Numbered from the stretch's first letter, positions 53,091 to 62,181 are shown. The stretch: 64,000 bases of DNA from Candidatus Ideonella esbjergensis (GCA_016710065.1 JADJLP010000001.1:1302001-1366000); one strand, 5' to 3'. The notes: generated from the letters alone by a model not told the origin. Numbers and translations: made by a program.

Positions 53091-53834
53091 TCAAACCACC
53101 GCGTCCCACACCAGCTTCAGGCCGGTGAGCAGCATGCCCAGGTGGAACAAGCGGTAGAACCACTGCATGTTGATGCGCCGCACCACCTTCAGGCCCAGCC
53201 AGACCCCCACGGGCGCGAACGGCGCCAGGGCCAGCGAGGTGCCCAGGTTGCGCAGATCGAACAGGCCCAGCCAGGCATAGGGGATCCACTTGGACGCGTT
53301 GATGACGGTGAACAGCACCGCCAGCGTAGCCGTGAAGGTGATGGGCTGCAGGCGCAGCGGCAGCAGGTAAAAGCTCACCGGCGGCCCGCCGGCATGGGCC
53401 ACGAAGCTGGTGAAGCCGGCCGTGGTGCCCAGCAGATAGCCCAGCCAGCGCGGCGGCGGCGGCGCATCCACCTTGGGCGCAAACACCAGCCGTATGGCCA
53501 GGAACACCAGCGTGATCCCGCCCACCACGCCGGCCACCAGCTTGGCCGAGAGCAGGCCGAACAGCAGGGTGCCGATGACGGTGCCCGTGAGCCCTGCGGG
53601 GATGAGCAGCTTGAGCAAGGGCTTGTCAGCCTGCCGCGCCAGCGCCATGAAACCCATGCCGTCCATGATGGCCAGCAGCGGCAGCATGATGGCCGCAGCC
53701 TGCGGCACCGGAATCACCAGCGCCATCATGGGCACGACGATGGCGCCAAAGCCCGCGCCAAAACCGCTCTTGGAAATGCCCATCAAGACCACCGCGGGGA
53801 TGGCCACGGCGTAGAAATGCCAGTCGGTGATCAT
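53091..53834 (-). CDS. TauE/SafE (TSUP) family permease
   Basis: This 247-residue membrane protein of the TSUP family has seven to eight hydrophobic segments. The N-terminal repeat IPAVVLMGISKSGFGAGFGA and the C-terminal counterpart GYLLGTTAGFTSFVAHAGGP with PPVSFYLLPLRL are family signatures. Members export sulfite, sulfoacetate or other small organosulfur anions. It is divergent from the DUF1841 gene with only 18 bp between start codons, so its promoter must lie inside the neighbouring coding region. No sulfonate catabolism gene is adjacent. Confidence 0.9.
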   Translation of the reverse strand: MITDWHFYAVAIPAVVLMGISKSGFGAGFGAIVVPMMALVIPVPQAAAIMLPLLAIMDGMGFMALARQADKPLLKLLIPAGLTGTVIGTLLFGLLSAKLVAGVVGGITLVFLAIRLVFAPKVDAPPPPRWLGYLLGTTAGFTSFVAHAGGPPVSFYLLPLRLQPITFTATLAVLFTVINASKWIPYAWLGLFDLRNLGTSLALAPFAPVGVWLGLKVVRRINMQWFYRLFHLGMLLTGLKLVWDAVV

Positions 53835-53852
53835 GCGGCGACAATTCTCACC

Positions 53853-54284
53853 ATGTTCCAGCCCTCACAGAACGACGTTCGCAGATTCTTCTGCGAGACC
53901 TTTGCCAAGCAGCGCACCGGCCAGCCGCTGTCCGCCATCGAGGTGCTGGCCGCAGCCTGGATGGACGAGCACCCCGAGTACCACGCCGATCTGGCGGATG
54001 TGGACGCCGCGCTGGCAGCCGTGTTCACCGTGGACGAGGGCCGCACCAACCCCTTCCTGCACCTGAGCATGCACCTCACCATCAGCGAGCAGGTGAGCAT
54101 CGACCAGCCGCGCGGCATACGCCAGGCGGTGGAACTGCTGAGCGCCAGGCGCAATTCGCTCCACGAGGCCCAACACGAGGTGATGGACTGCCTGGGCGAG
54201 ATGATCTGGGCCTCGCAGCGCAGCGGTCTGCCCCCTGACGGTCTGGCCTACCTGGACGCGGTGCGGCGCCGGGCCACGCGCTGA
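53853..54284 (+). CDS. DUF1841 family protein
   Basis: This 143-residue protein is of a family found mainly in beta- and gammaproteobacteria whose role is unknown. Family-typical segments include MFQPSQNDVRRFFCETFAK, IEVLAAAWMDEHPEYHADL, GRTNPFLHLSMHLTISEQV and HEAQHEVMDCLGEMIWASQR. The last one has closely spaced His, Asp and Glu residues that might bind metal. It is soluble, with no signal peptide. Confidence 0.88.
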   Translation: MFQPSQNDVRRFFCETFAKQRTGQPLSAIEVLAAAWMDEHPEYHADLADVDAALAAVFTVDEGRTNPFLHLSMHLTISEQVSIDQPRGIRQAVELLSARRNSLHEAQHEVMDCLGEMIWASQRSGLPPDGLAYLDAVRRRATR

Positions 54285-54331
54285 GGGCGGCTTGCGGCGC
54301 ATAGTAGCCCGGCCGTGGTGACCGCATTGGC

Positions 54332-54381
54332 GTCATTCCCGCACCCTTGCTTCGTCATTCCCGCGCAGGCGGGAATCCATG
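54332..54381. repeat. Single REP-like palindrome next to the IclR remnant
   Basis: A partial unit (CGTCATTCCCGC) is followed by one full palindromic unit (54353-54381). Unlike the operon copies it lacks an inverted partner. The IclR-type pseudogene fragment begins directly at its right end. Confidence 0.7.
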
Positions 54382-54382
54382 T

Positions 54383-54612
54383 CCTTCGCTTCCGGCGAGC
54401 TTGCGCCAGGAGGCCAGCCGGCGCTGGCTCACCCCCGAGCCCTGCGCTACGCGCTCAGCGACTGCAAGCGCTTCTGGCTTTCGCCGCGCGTGCTGCGGCT
54501 GGGCCAAAGCTACCTGAACGCCGGCGGCCTGCCGCGTCTGGTGCTGCCCCTTTTTTTGCAGCGCCTGGTCATGGAATGCCAGGAGAACTTCAACGTCAGC
54601 GTGCTCGACGGG
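54383..54612 (+). pseudogene. Remnant of an IclR-type transcriptional regulator
   Basis: Translated in two frames, this stretch gives SRRWLTPE then, after a frameshift, ALRYALSDCKRFWLSPRVLR followed by LGQSYLNAGGLPRLVLPLFL and ECQENFNVSVLDG. This matches the junction between the winged helix and effector domain of IclR/PcaR-type regulators (pattern: DGKRFWLTPRVLRLGYAYL ... VLDG). The helix-turn-helix part before it and the effector domain after it are missing. A run of seven T residues near 54550 has added a codon. It lies between DUF1841 and an unrelated gene on the opposite strand. Confidence 0.6.
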
Positions 54613-54618
54613 CCAGGC

Positions 54619-55149
54619 TCAAGTCCTTGGGGGTGCGGTGGCGGCCACCAGCATGGGGCCGGCTTTCGCCATGGCTTGCTCCCGGGCCTTGTCGTCTGCT
54701 GCCACCGAATCCCTGTACCTTCCGAGCAGGGCTTTGACGTGGTAGGCCTGCGCGTCCAGGTCGGCCAGCAGTGCTTCCAGGTCGTGCGTGCTTCTGCCGC
54801 CAAAGTCCTGCGAGAGAACTTCAAGTGCATGCTTCAGATCGTTCAGATCAGCACTGTCCGTGTCGAACTGAGCCCGCCAGTTCACCATCTCGCCCGACTT
54901 CAGAACACCGGCCGCCGCAGCTACGCGCGTGCGCGATCTGAACGCCAGGTTCAACTGGTCTTCCAGCCTCTTGTTGCCGTGGTTCAGGGCGTTGATGGCC
55001 TTGCGTATCTCCAGCCTGAGCTCCAGCGCCTTCAGTTCCAGGGATCGCCTGCTGGCCTTGTGGGCAACCCAGGCACTGCCCAGGCCCAGGACCGATCCGA
55101 TGACCCCACCGACAGCGCCGGTGACGCTCATCAAATAAATCTCTGTCAT
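54619..55149 (-). CDS. Unknown membrane-anchored protein with coiled coil
   Basis: This 176-residue protein starts with a single hydrophobic segment (LMSVTGAVGGVIGSVLGLGS, about 6-27) rich in glycine, followed by long charged helices (LELKALELRLEIRKAINALN, RLEDQLNLAFRSRTRVAA) that should form a cytoplasmic coiled coil. The end is Ala/Pro-rich. I do not recognise the family. A GGAGCGGAC purine-rich site precedes the ATG at 55149. The next 508 bp on its left-to-right 5' side hold only repeats. Confidence 0.65.
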   Translation of the reverse strand: MTEIYLMSVTGAVGGVIGSVLGLGSAWVAHKASRRSLELKALELRLEIRKAINALNHGNKRLEDQLNLAFRSRTRVAAAAGVLKSGEMVNWRAQFDTDSADLNDLKHALEVLSQDFGGRSTHDLEALLADLDAQAYHVKALLGRYRDSVAADDKAREQAMAKAGPMLVAATAPPRT

Positions 55150-55432
55150 GTCCGCTCCGCTCCTCAAGCACTCGTTCTGGCTGTCGTTGTGGGCCACGCC
55201 AGTGCGATGGGCGACGGCCAACAAATCAGCAAAGGAGGCCACGGAACAGGCCAAAACGCCATCCCATGAATGCAGGAGGGCGGTGGCCTAGCCGCCCACC
55301 GGATTCAGGCTGGCGCAGGGCATGGCCGCAAGAGTGGCGCAGAACTGGGTGGTTGTGGGAAGGCAGCAGCTCCTGGTCCCCGCGCCTGCGTCGTCATGCG
55401 CGTACTTCCGGCGTCAAACCTGCACCCCCCGT

Positions 55433-55574
55433 CGTCATTCCCGCGAAGGCGGGAATCCAGGGCGTGGCGGGCTGTCGACTCCCGCCTTCGCGGGAATGAC
55501 AAGAAGAGCGGGAATGACGTGAAGAGCGGGAATGACGTGAAGAGCGGGAATGACGTGAAGAGCGGGAATGACGT
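55433..55574. repeat. REP-like pair extended by four 18-bp tandem copies
   Basis: An inverted pair of the palindromic unit (55433-55500) is followed by four perfect 18-bp tandem units, GAAGAGCGGGAATGACGT, at 55503-55574. Each ends in the last bases of the palindromic unit, so the tandem array looks like slippage of the repeat's own tail. The rest of the 55150-55657 gap shows no gene. Confidence 0.88.
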
Positions 55575-55657
55575 GCGGGGAGTGCGAGCAGCGGCAATGC
55601 GCCTTGAACAGCTGCCCAGTAGAAGGCCGCAGTGCCTGGGGTGCCTGCTGGCCTTCG

Positions 55658-57031
55658 TCAAGGTGCCAGGGTGCCATCCATGGCCCGCAGCACGTCGTCG
55701 CTCAGGTCGCCAGCCAGTGCATCGAGGCGCAGCCGCTCCAGCACCAGGCCCACCCGCGTCTGGGCCAAGGCCAGCCGTGCGCGGGCATGGTCGCTTTCCG
55801 CGTTCATCAGGTCTTGGGTGGTGCGGTGGCCAACCTGCTGGCCCAGGCGGGTGGCTTCCAGCCTGGCCTCGCTGGCGGCCAGGCCTTGGGTCAGGGCGCG
55901 CAAACGCTCGCTGCCGATGCTGAGGTTGAGCCAGCTGGCGCGCACCTGTTGCTCCACTTCCTGGCGGGCCAGATCGGCCTCGGCAGCGGCTTTGTCGGCC
56001 AGCAGCAGGGCTTCCTCCTGCTTGGCGTTGCGGTAGCCGCCAGTCCACAGTGGCACCGTGAACTGCAGGCCCACAAAGCTGTTGCTGGCCGTGTTGCCGG
56101 CCGAGCCATAGGCGCCGCTGCCGCCCAGGTGCTCGCGCGAGGTTTGCGCCACCAGGTCCACCGAGGCCGAGGCGCGCGCGCTGAACTTGCCCACCTCCTG
56201 CCGGGCCACCTCGGTGGCGGCCTGGCGCAGGCGCAGGCCGGGGTTGCGGTCTTGTGCGCGCTGCAGCCAGGGCTCCAGCGGGCCCAGGGTGGTGGGGTCG
56301 GCAGGGCGCAGCGGCAGGCGCGCGCTCAGCGTGGCGGCTGGCAGGCCGGTGCTGGCCACCAGGCGGTCGCGCTTGACCTGCAAGTCGTTTTGCGCCAGCA
56401 GCACCTGGGCCTGGATCTCGGCCAAACGGGCCTGGGCTTCGTGGGTGTCGGTGACGGGCACGGCACCCAGGCGGAAGCGGTCTTGCACTTCGGTGCTGGC
56501 GCGCTGCACGGTGGCCAGTTGGCGCTGCAGCACGGCCTGTGTGTCCTGCGCCAGGGCCAGGTCGAAATAGCGTTGTGCGGTGCTAAGCAACAGGTTCTGG
56601 CGGGCCATCTGCCATTCGAGCTCGGCCACGCCCAGCGAGAGCTCGATCTGCCGCTGCTGGGCCCGCCGCTCCGGGTTGTACAGGGGCTGCGCGGCCGACA
56701 GCGTCCAGCGCGTGGCCGTGCCGCCCGTGACCGAGGTGCTGAAGCCCACGCCGCTGTTGGTGCCCAGCCCGGGCGCCGAAAACTGCGCGCCGGTGGCCTC
56801 GGTTTCACTGCTGCCCAGGCCCACGCCGGCGGCCAGCGCCACGCGCGGGCGCCACAGCGCGGCCGACTGCTCGCGCCGCGGCTGTGCGGAGGCCTGCGCA
56901 GCGCGTGCCACGGCGTAGTCGCGGTCGTTTCTCCAGGCCGCTTGCCAGACCTCGCCGAGGTCGGTGGCGAATGCGGACTGGGCCAGCACCATGGCCAAGC
57001 TGAAGGTGCCGAGGTGGCGGTTCAAATGCAT
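55658..57031 (-). CDS. TolC-family outer-membrane efflux protein
   Basis: This 457-residue outer-membrane channel is the last gene of an efflux operon. It has a signal peptide (LGTFSLAMVLAQSAFA) and two TolC repeats of strand and helix: LSAAQPLYNPERRAQQRQIE in the first and LQFTVPLWTGGYRNAKQEEA in the second. QQVGHRTTQDLMNAESDHAR is the typical equatorial/C-terminal element. It would join the RND pump and adaptor encoded upstream into a tripartite exporter. The start at 57031 lies 4 bp after the thioredoxin stop codon. Confidence 0.92.
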   Translation of the reverse strand: MHLNRHLGTFSLAMVLAQSAFATDLGEVWQAAWRNDRDYAVARAAQASAQPRREQSAALWRPRVALAAGVGLGSSETEATGAQFSAPGLGTNSGVGFSTSVTGGTATRWTLSAAQPLYNPERRAQQRQIELSLGVAELEWQMARQNLLLSTAQRYFDLALAQDTQAVLQRQLATVQRASTEVQDRFRLGAVPVTDTHEAQARLAEIQAQVLLAQNDLQVKRDRLVASTGLPAATLSARLPLRPADPTTLGPLEPWLQRAQDRNPGLRLRQAATEVARQEVGKFSARASASVDLVAQTSREHLGGSGAYGSAGNTASNSFVGLQFTVPLWTGGYRNAKQEEALLLADKAAAEADLARQEVEQQVRASWLNLSIGSERLRALTQGLAASEARLEATRLGQQVGHRTTQDLMNAESDHARARLALAQTRVGLVLERLRLDALAGDLSDDVLRAMDGTLAP

Positions 57032-57035
57032 GGCA

Positions 57036-57476
57036 TCAGCCCTGGGCGCCCAGCTGGGCTTGCACCCAGCCGAGCAGATCGCGCGAGGACATGGCGCCCG
57101 ATTGGCGGGCGATCTCGCGCCCACCCTGGTACAGGACCAGCGTGGGGATGCCACGGATGCCACTGGCGCCACTGGTGCGTGGGTTTTCGTCGGTGTCGAG
57201 CTTGGCAAAGCGCACACCCGGCAAAGCTTTGGCGGCGTTGGCAAACTGCGGCGCCATGGCCTTGCAGGGGCCACACCACTCGGCCCAGAAGTCCACCAGC
57301 ACGGGTTGCTCGGTCTTGGCGATGTAGCCGCTGAAGTTCAGGTCGGTCAGCTCCACCGGATGGCTGGGTGTGAGCTCGGTACCGCAACTGCCGCACACGG
57401 CCTGGTGGGCCGGGTCGGCCAGCCGCTCGGGCGGCACGCGGTTGGTGGTGCCGCACTTGGGGCAGGCGATGTTCAT
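57036..57476 (-). CDS. trxC: Thioredoxin 2 (zinc-finger thioredoxin)
   Basis: This 146-residue cytoplasmic thioredoxin reduces disulfides and persulfides. The N-terminal zinc module shows two CxxC pairs (CPKC at about 5-8 and CGSC about 28-31). The thioredoxin domain has VDFWAEWCGPCKAMAPQFAN with the active-site WCGPC, and the cis-Pro in GIRGIPTLVLYQGG. It is placed inside an efflux operon, between DUF2892 and TolC genes, which is unusual for trxC and implies that the operon deals with a thiol-reactive or sulfur-related stress. Confidence 0.94.
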   Translation of the reverse strand: MNIACPKCGTTNRVPPERLADPAHQAVCGSCGTELTPSHPVELTDLNFSGYIAKTEQPVLVDFWAEWCGPCKAMAPQFANAAKALPGVRFAKLDTDENPRTSGASGIRGIPTLVLYQGGREIARQSGAMSSRDLLGWVQAQLGAQG

Positions 57477-57514
57477 GGGCAGGTCTCCTGGTGCAGGGCG
57501 GCGAAGCGCGAGGT

Positions 57515-57724
57515 TCAGCAGCCCGGCTTGATGCCGAACTTGCGCAGCAGGCTTTCCATCAGGCACCACTTGGTGAGCGCGCTTTGCAGCAGGTTGGCAC
57601 CCACGAAGGCGGTGAAGGCCAGCCACCAGGTGTTTATGAAGATCGGGCTGCCGGGGGTGCCCAGGGCGAGCGACAGCAGGATGAAGGTGCCGGCGACGAG
57701 GCGCACGATTTGCCAAGAGGTCAT
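57515..57724 (-). CDS. DUF2892 (YgaP-type) small membrane protein
   Basis: This 69-residue protein has two hydrophobic helices (VRLVAGTFILLSLALG and WWLAFTAFVGANLLQSAL) and ends in WCLMESLLRKFGIKPGC. It corresponds to the membrane portion of YgaP, whose full-length form carries a rhodanese domain; here the rhodanese is absent, though a separate rhodanese gene lies at 63.2 kb. Cysteines near the C-terminus resemble the conserved ones of the family. It starts 3 bp after the RND pump gene, so it is part of that operon. Confidence 0.85.
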   Translation of the reverse strand: MTSWQIVRLVAGTFILLSLALGTPGSPIFINTWWLAFTAFVGANLLQSALTKWCLMESLLRKFGIKPGC

Positions 57725-57727
57725 GGT

Positions 57728-60700
57728 TCAAGCTCCGTGAGGGTTGGGGTGGGAAGCGATGGTGGCCGCATCATCGGCCGGGCCGGTGATGGCGTCCAGA
57801 CGGTTTCTGTAGGCCACGTAGTACAGGATGGGAATGACCACCAGCGTGAGCACGGTGGAGACCGAGATGCCGAAGATCAGCGAGATGGCCAGGCCGTTGA
57901 AGATCGGGTCATCCAGGATGAAGAAGGCCCCCAGCATGGCGGCCAGGCCGGTGAGCACGATGGGCTGCGCCCGCGTGACGGCCGAGTGCACGATGGCGCG
58001 CTTGAAGGCCACGCCTTCGCGCACCTGCAGGTTGATGAAGTCGACCAGCAGGATGGAGTTGCGCACGATGATGCCGGCCAGCGCGATCATGCCGATCATG
58101 CTGGTGGCGGTGTACTGAGAGCCCAGCAGCGCGTGGCCCGGCATCACGCCGATGATGGTGAGGGGGATGGGCGCCATGATGATCAGCGGCGTGACATAGG
58201 AGCCGAACTGCGCCACCACCAGCAAATAGATCAGCACCAGGCCCACGGCATAGGCGGCGCCCATGTCGCGGAAGGTCTCGTAGGTGACCTGCCATTCGCC
58301 GTCCCACTTCAGTGCGTAATCGCGGTAGGGGTCTTCGGGCTGGTGGATGAAGTACTCCTGCAGAGTGCCGCCGCCCGGCGTGGCGATCTTGGCAATGTCA
58401 CCGCGCATGCCGAACATGCCATAGAGCGGGCTGTCGAGCTTGCCGGCCATGTCGGCCACCACGAAGTTCACCGGCAGCAAATCCTTGTGGTAGCTGGGCT
58501 GCTCGCGCGTGGTGTCACTCACCGTCACCAGTTCGCGTATCGGCACCAGCTTGCCCTCGGCACTGCGCACACTCAACTGCAGCAGGGCGTTCAGGTCGCC
58601 CTGCCGCTCGGGCGGCAACTGCAGCACGGCGGCGGCGGGGTACTTGGTCTCGTCGTGCAGGTAGGCCGTGGCCTCGCCGGCCAGACCGGCGCGCAGTGTG
58701 GTGACGATGGCCTGCTGCGGCACGCCCAGCTGGGCGGCCTTGCGGCGGTCCACCAGCAGCAGGGTGCGCGGCGCGGCGGCAATGCTGCTGTCGTCCACGT
58801 CCACCACGCTGTCGGCCTGTTCGAACACCGCGCGCACGGCCTTGGCCACCTGCTGGCGGCCAGCGGCCTCGGGGCCATAGATCTCGGCCACGATGGGCGA
58901 GAGCACCGGCGGGCCGGGCGGCACTTCCACGATCTTCACGTTGGCACCAAAGCGCTTGCCTATGGCTTGCAACTCGGGCCGCACGCGCGTGGCGATGGCA
59001 TGGCTCTGGGTGCTGCGCTGGTGCTTGTCCACCAGATTGACCTGCAGGTCGCCCACCTCGCCGCCGCTGCGCAGGTAGTACTGGCGCACCAGGCCATTGA
59101 AGTTGATGGGGGCGGCGGTGCCGGCATAGGCCTGGTAGTCGGTCACCTCAGGCACGGTAGCCAGGAACGCGCCCATCTCGTGCAGTGCGGCGGCGGTCTT
59201 CTCCAGCGGCGTGCCGGCGGGCATGTCGACGATGACCTGGAACTCCGACTTGTTGTCGAAGGGCAGCATCTTGAGCCGCACCAGGCCCACCACCGGCAGC
59301 GCCACCGAGAGGGCGATCAGCGCGGCAATGCCCAGGCCCAGCAGCTTGCGGTTGCGGCCGCCCTTGGCGTCGTCCAGCAAGGGGCGGAACAGCCGCTCGA
59401 ACACCGGGCCCAGCTTGCCGGCCATGCCATGTCCGCCCGCGTGGGCGGCCTTGTCGTGCGCGGCACCTGCGGGCGGCGAGGCCTTCATCCACAGGCGCGA
59501 GAGCCAGGGCGTGACGATGAAGGCGATGGCCAGCGACAGCAGCATGCCCATGCTGGCGTTGATGGGGATGGGCGACATGTAGGGGCCCATCAGGCCACTC
59601 ACGAAGGCCATGGGCAGCAGCGCGGCGATGACGGTGAGCGTGGCCAGGATGGTGGGGCCCCCCACTTCATCGACCGCACCGGGGATGATCTGCGCCAGCG
59701 AGCGCCCGGGGTGGTGCTGCTGGTGACGGTGGATGTTCTCCACCACCACGATGGCGTCGTCCACCAGGATGCCGATGGAGAAGATCAGCGCGAACAGCGA
59801 CACGCGGTTGAGCGTGAAGCCCCAGGCCCAGGACGCGAACAGCGTGACCGTGAGCGTGAGGATGACCGCGCTGCCGACGATGGCGGCCTCGCGCTTGCCC
59901 AGTGCAATGAACACCAGCGCCACGACGGACGCGGTGGCGAACAGCAGCTTCTGGATCAGTTTTTGCGCCTTGTCGTTGGCGGTGCTGCCGTAGTTGCGGG
60001 TCTCGGCCACCTGCACGTCGGCCGGGATCACGGTGTTCTGCAGTTGCCCCACACGCCGCATCACGGCATTGGCCACGTCAATGGCGTTCTCGCCCGGCTT
60101 CTTGGTGACGGCGATGGTCACGGCGGGGTATTCGGCCGCCGGGCTGCTGGCGCTGGCGGCCGTGCCGTGCCAGACATAGCGGCTGGGCGGCATGGGGCCA
60201 TCGCGCACCGTGGCCACGTCGCGCAAGAACACCGGCTTGCCGGCGCGCACGCCCACCACCAGGTCGGCCACCTCGCTGGCCTGGTGCAGGAAGGGGCCCG
60301 ATTCAATGGCCACCGCGCGGTTGCCGCTGATGAGATCGCCCACCGGCAGGCCCAGGTTGGCCGACAGCAAGGCCTGGCGCAGGTCGGGCACGGTGATGCC
60401 CACGCTGGTCATGCGCTCGGGGGCCATTTCCACCATCACCGCGCGGCCTGGGCCGCCCAGGGTGGTGACCTCGCGGGTGCCGGCCACGCGCTTGAGATCG
60501 GATTCGACGCTGTGTGCCACGCGCTCCAGATCGAAGGCGCCGGTCTCGGTATTGGTGCTGTACAGCGTGAGGCTGACGATGGGCACGTCGTCGATGCCCT
60601 TGGGCTTGATGATGGGGGCCATCACGCCCAGGCCTCGGGGCAGCCAGTCGGCATTGGAGTTGACGGTGTCGTACAGGCGCACCAGAGCCTCGGTGCGCGG

Positions 60701-61033
60701 CACGCCCACCTTGTATTGCACCGTGATCACGGCCATGCCAGGGCGCGAGACCGAGGTGACGTGTTCCACCCCGGTGATCTGGGCCAGCACCTGCTCGGCC
60801 GGGCCGGTCACCATCTGCTCCACGTCCTTGGCGGCAGCGCCAGGGAAGGGGATCAGCACATTCGCCATCGTGACGTTGATCTGCGGCTCTTCCTCGCGCG
60901 GCGTCACGCCCACGGCAAAGATGCCCAGCAGCAACGCCACCAGGGCCAGCAACGGCGTGATCTGCGCGTGCTGGAAGAAGGCTGCGATGCGGCCCGACAC
61001 GCCCATGGCGGCGGTTTGATGTGGCTTGTTCAT
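57728..61033 (-). CDS. RND efflux pump, inner-membrane permease
   Basis: This 1101-residue proton-driven pump of the AcrB/HAE superfamily has twelve membrane helices with two large periplasmic loops after helices 1 and 7. The proton-relay pair is in ALIFSIGILVDDAIVVVENI (adjacent Asp residues in helix 4). SRPGMAVITVQYKVG, MAPERMTSVGITVPDLRQAL and GGPGRAVMVEM are porter-domain motifs, and LAGIIVRNSILLVDFI is in helix 11. It is somewhat longer than AcrB, with a His/Ala/Gly-rich cytoplasmic insert before helix 7. Together with the adaptor and TolC it forms a tripartite exporter. Substrate is unknown; the operon's thiol genes hint at sulfur species or electrophiles. Confidence 0.94.
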   Translation of the reverse strand: MNKPHQTAAMGVSGRIAAFFQHAQITPLLALVALLLGIFAVGVTPREEEPQINVTMANVLIPFPGAAAKDVEQMVTGPAEQVLAQITGVEHVTSVSRPGMAVITVQYKVGVPRTEALVRLYDTVNSNADWLPRGLGVMAPIIKPKGIDDVPIVSLTLYSTNTETGAFDLERVAHSVESDLKRVAGTREVTTLGGPGRAVMVEMAPERMTSVGITVPDLRQALLSANLGLPVGDLISGNRAVAIESGPFLHQASEVADLVVGVRAGKPVFLRDVATVRDGPMPPSRYVWHGTAASASSPAAEYPAVTIAVTKKPGENAIDVANAVMRRVGQLQNTVIPADVQVAETRNYGSTANDKAQKLIQKLLFATASVVALVFIALGKREAAIVGSAVILTLTVTLFASWAWGFTLNRVSLFALIFSIGILVDDAIVVVENIHRHQQHHPGRSLAQIIPGAVDEVGGPTILATLTVIAALLPMAFVSGLMGPYMSPIPINASMGMLLSLAIAFIVTPWLSRLWMKASPPAGAAHDKAAHAGGHGMAGKLGPVFERLFRPLLDDAKGGRNRKLLGLGIAALIALSVALPVVGLVRLKMLPFDNKSEFQVIVDMPAGTPLEKTAAALHEMGAFLATVPEVTDYQAYAGTAAPINFNGLVRQYYLRSGGEVGDLQVNLVDKHQRSTQSHAIATRVRPELQAIGKRFGANVKIVEVPPGPPVLSPIVAEIYGPEAAGRQQVAKAVRAVFEQADSVVDVDDSSIAAAPRTLLLVDRRKAAQLGVPQQAIVTTLRAGLAGEATAYLHDETKYPAAAVLQLPPERQGDLNALLQLSVRSAEGKLVPIRELVTVSDTTREQPSYHKDLLPVNFVVADMAGKLDSPLYGMFGMRGDIAKIATPGGGTLQEYFIHQPEDPYRDYALKWDGEWQVTYETFRDMGAAYAVGLVLIYLLVVAQFGSYVTPLIIMAPIPLTIIGVMPGHALLGSQYTATSMIGMIALAGIIVRNSILLVDFINLQVREGVAFKRAIVHSAVTRAQPIVLTGLAAMLGAFFILDDPIFNGLAISLIFGISVSTVLTLVVIPILYYVAYRNRLDAITGPADDAATIASHPNPHGA

Positions 61034-61041
61034 GGGGGATC

Positions 61042-62091
61042 TCAGCGCACGCGGGCAGCTGCTTGGGGCTCGGTCACCACGCGCTCACCGGGCATCAGGC
61101 CGGTCAGCACCTCCACCTGGCCACCCTCGGCGCGGCCCAGTCGCACCTGGCGCAGCACCGGGTGTCCCTGGGCGTCCAGCACATACAGGCCGGTCATCTC
61201 GGCGCGCCGCACGATGGCTTGCGCCGGCACCGTCAGGCTGGCGCTGGCCGAGGCCACGTTCTTCAGCGGCAGCCACAGCCGCGCAAACATGCCCGGGGCC
61301 ACACCGGCGGCGCCGGCCGGCAAATCAGCGCGCAACTGCACGGTGTGGGTGGCGGCGTCCACCGTGGGCAGGGTCTGCAAACGGCTGGGGGTGATCCATT
61401 GCTGGGTGGCGGGCAAACCCGGCACTTCGGCGCGCGGCAAGGGGCCGGCCTGCATCTGCGAGGCCACGGTCTGCGGCACGGCGGCGGTGATGCGCAGCGC
61501 GGCCGGGTCGTACAGCGTGACGAGGGGGCGGCCCGGCATGGCCATGTCGCCCAAGGTCACCGGCACCTCGGCCACCACGCCGGCAAAGGGCGCGCGCACC
61601 AGGTAGAAATCGCTCTGGGTGCGGGCCGCGCCGGCCTGGGCCAACTGGGCCGTCACCTGGGCTTGCGTGGCCTTGAATTCGGATTCGGCACGCTCCAGTG
61701 CGGCCTGGCTGATGTAGTTCTTCTGGTGGAGCTGCTTTTGGCGTTCATAGTCCTTGCTGGCCACGTCCAGCGAGGCGCGCGCGGCCTGCACCTGGGCCGT
61801 GCTGGCGGCGGCACTCTGGTCGGCAGCGCGGGCGTCGATGCGCAGCAGCAATTGGCCGGCCTTCACGCGGTCGCCCACCTTCACTTGCAGTTGCACCACG
61901 GCGCCGGGCACCTGGGCCGCCACCACCGTCTGGCGCACGGCTTCCACCACGCCATCGAAGGCCGACGAGGCCGTGCCGCTGGCGGCGACGGCCGTGGCGG
62001 TGGGCAGGTCGGCGGCGGCGGCGGCCCACTGTGCAGCACTCAGCGTCAGTGTGGCCGCTGCGGCGAGGTGGATGAGGCGAAAAGAAGTCAT
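61042..62091 (-). CDS. RND efflux periplasmic adaptor (HlyD/AcrA family)
   Basis: This 349-residue exported membrane-fusion protein is the first gene of the efflux operon. A signal peptide (LIHLAAAATLTLSAAQWAAA) is followed by the lipoyl-like hairpin half GAVVQLQVKVGDRVKAGQLL, a helical coiled-coil hairpin (STAQVQAARASLDVASKDYE), the second lipoyl half FYLVRAPFAGVVAEVPVTLG and the beta-barrel domain. The start at 62091 is chosen because it opens with the signal peptide. It ends 8 bp before the pump gene. Its upstream region holds the ArsR-type operator. Confidence 0.93.
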   Translation of the reverse strand: MTSFRLIHLAAAATLTLSAAQWAAAAADLPTATAVAASGTASSAFDGVVEAVRQTVVAAQVPGAVVQLQVKVGDRVKAGQLLLRIDARAADQSAAASTAQVQAARASLDVASKDYERQKQLHQKNYISQAALERAESEFKATQAQVTAQLAQAGAARTQSDFYLVRAPFAGVVAEVPVTLGDMAMPGRPLVTLYDPAALRITAAVPQTVASQMQAGPLPRAEVPGLPATQQWITPSRLQTLPTVDAATHTVQLRADLPAGAAGVAPGMFARLWLPLKNVASASASLTVPAQAIVRRAEMTGLYVLDAQGHPVLRQVRLGRAEGGQVEVLTGLMPGERVVTEPQAAARVR

Positions 62092-62159
62092 GTGGCGGGT
62101 CTTCCTGGCATGGGCCTGGGCAAGGCGGGTGCGGCAAATACCGCAGCAATGTTGAATAT

Positions 62160-62181
62160 TATTTGCGCACATACGCAAATA
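62160..62181. promoter_or_regulatory. ArsR-type operator between arsR-like gene and efflux operon
   Basis: TATTTGCG CACATA CGCAAATA is a perfect inverted repeat with 8-bp arms and a 6-bp centre. It lies in the 139-bp gap between the divergent ArsR regulator and adaptor genes in the only AT-rich stretch there. Its shape (TTTGCG-n6-CGCAAA) is like known ArsR/BigR-family operators. Confidence 0.75.

Noticed and set aside
55503..55574. Short tandem repeat as a CRISPR fragment
   Set aside because: Units are adjoining without spacers and derive from the tail of the neighbouring palindromic repeat.
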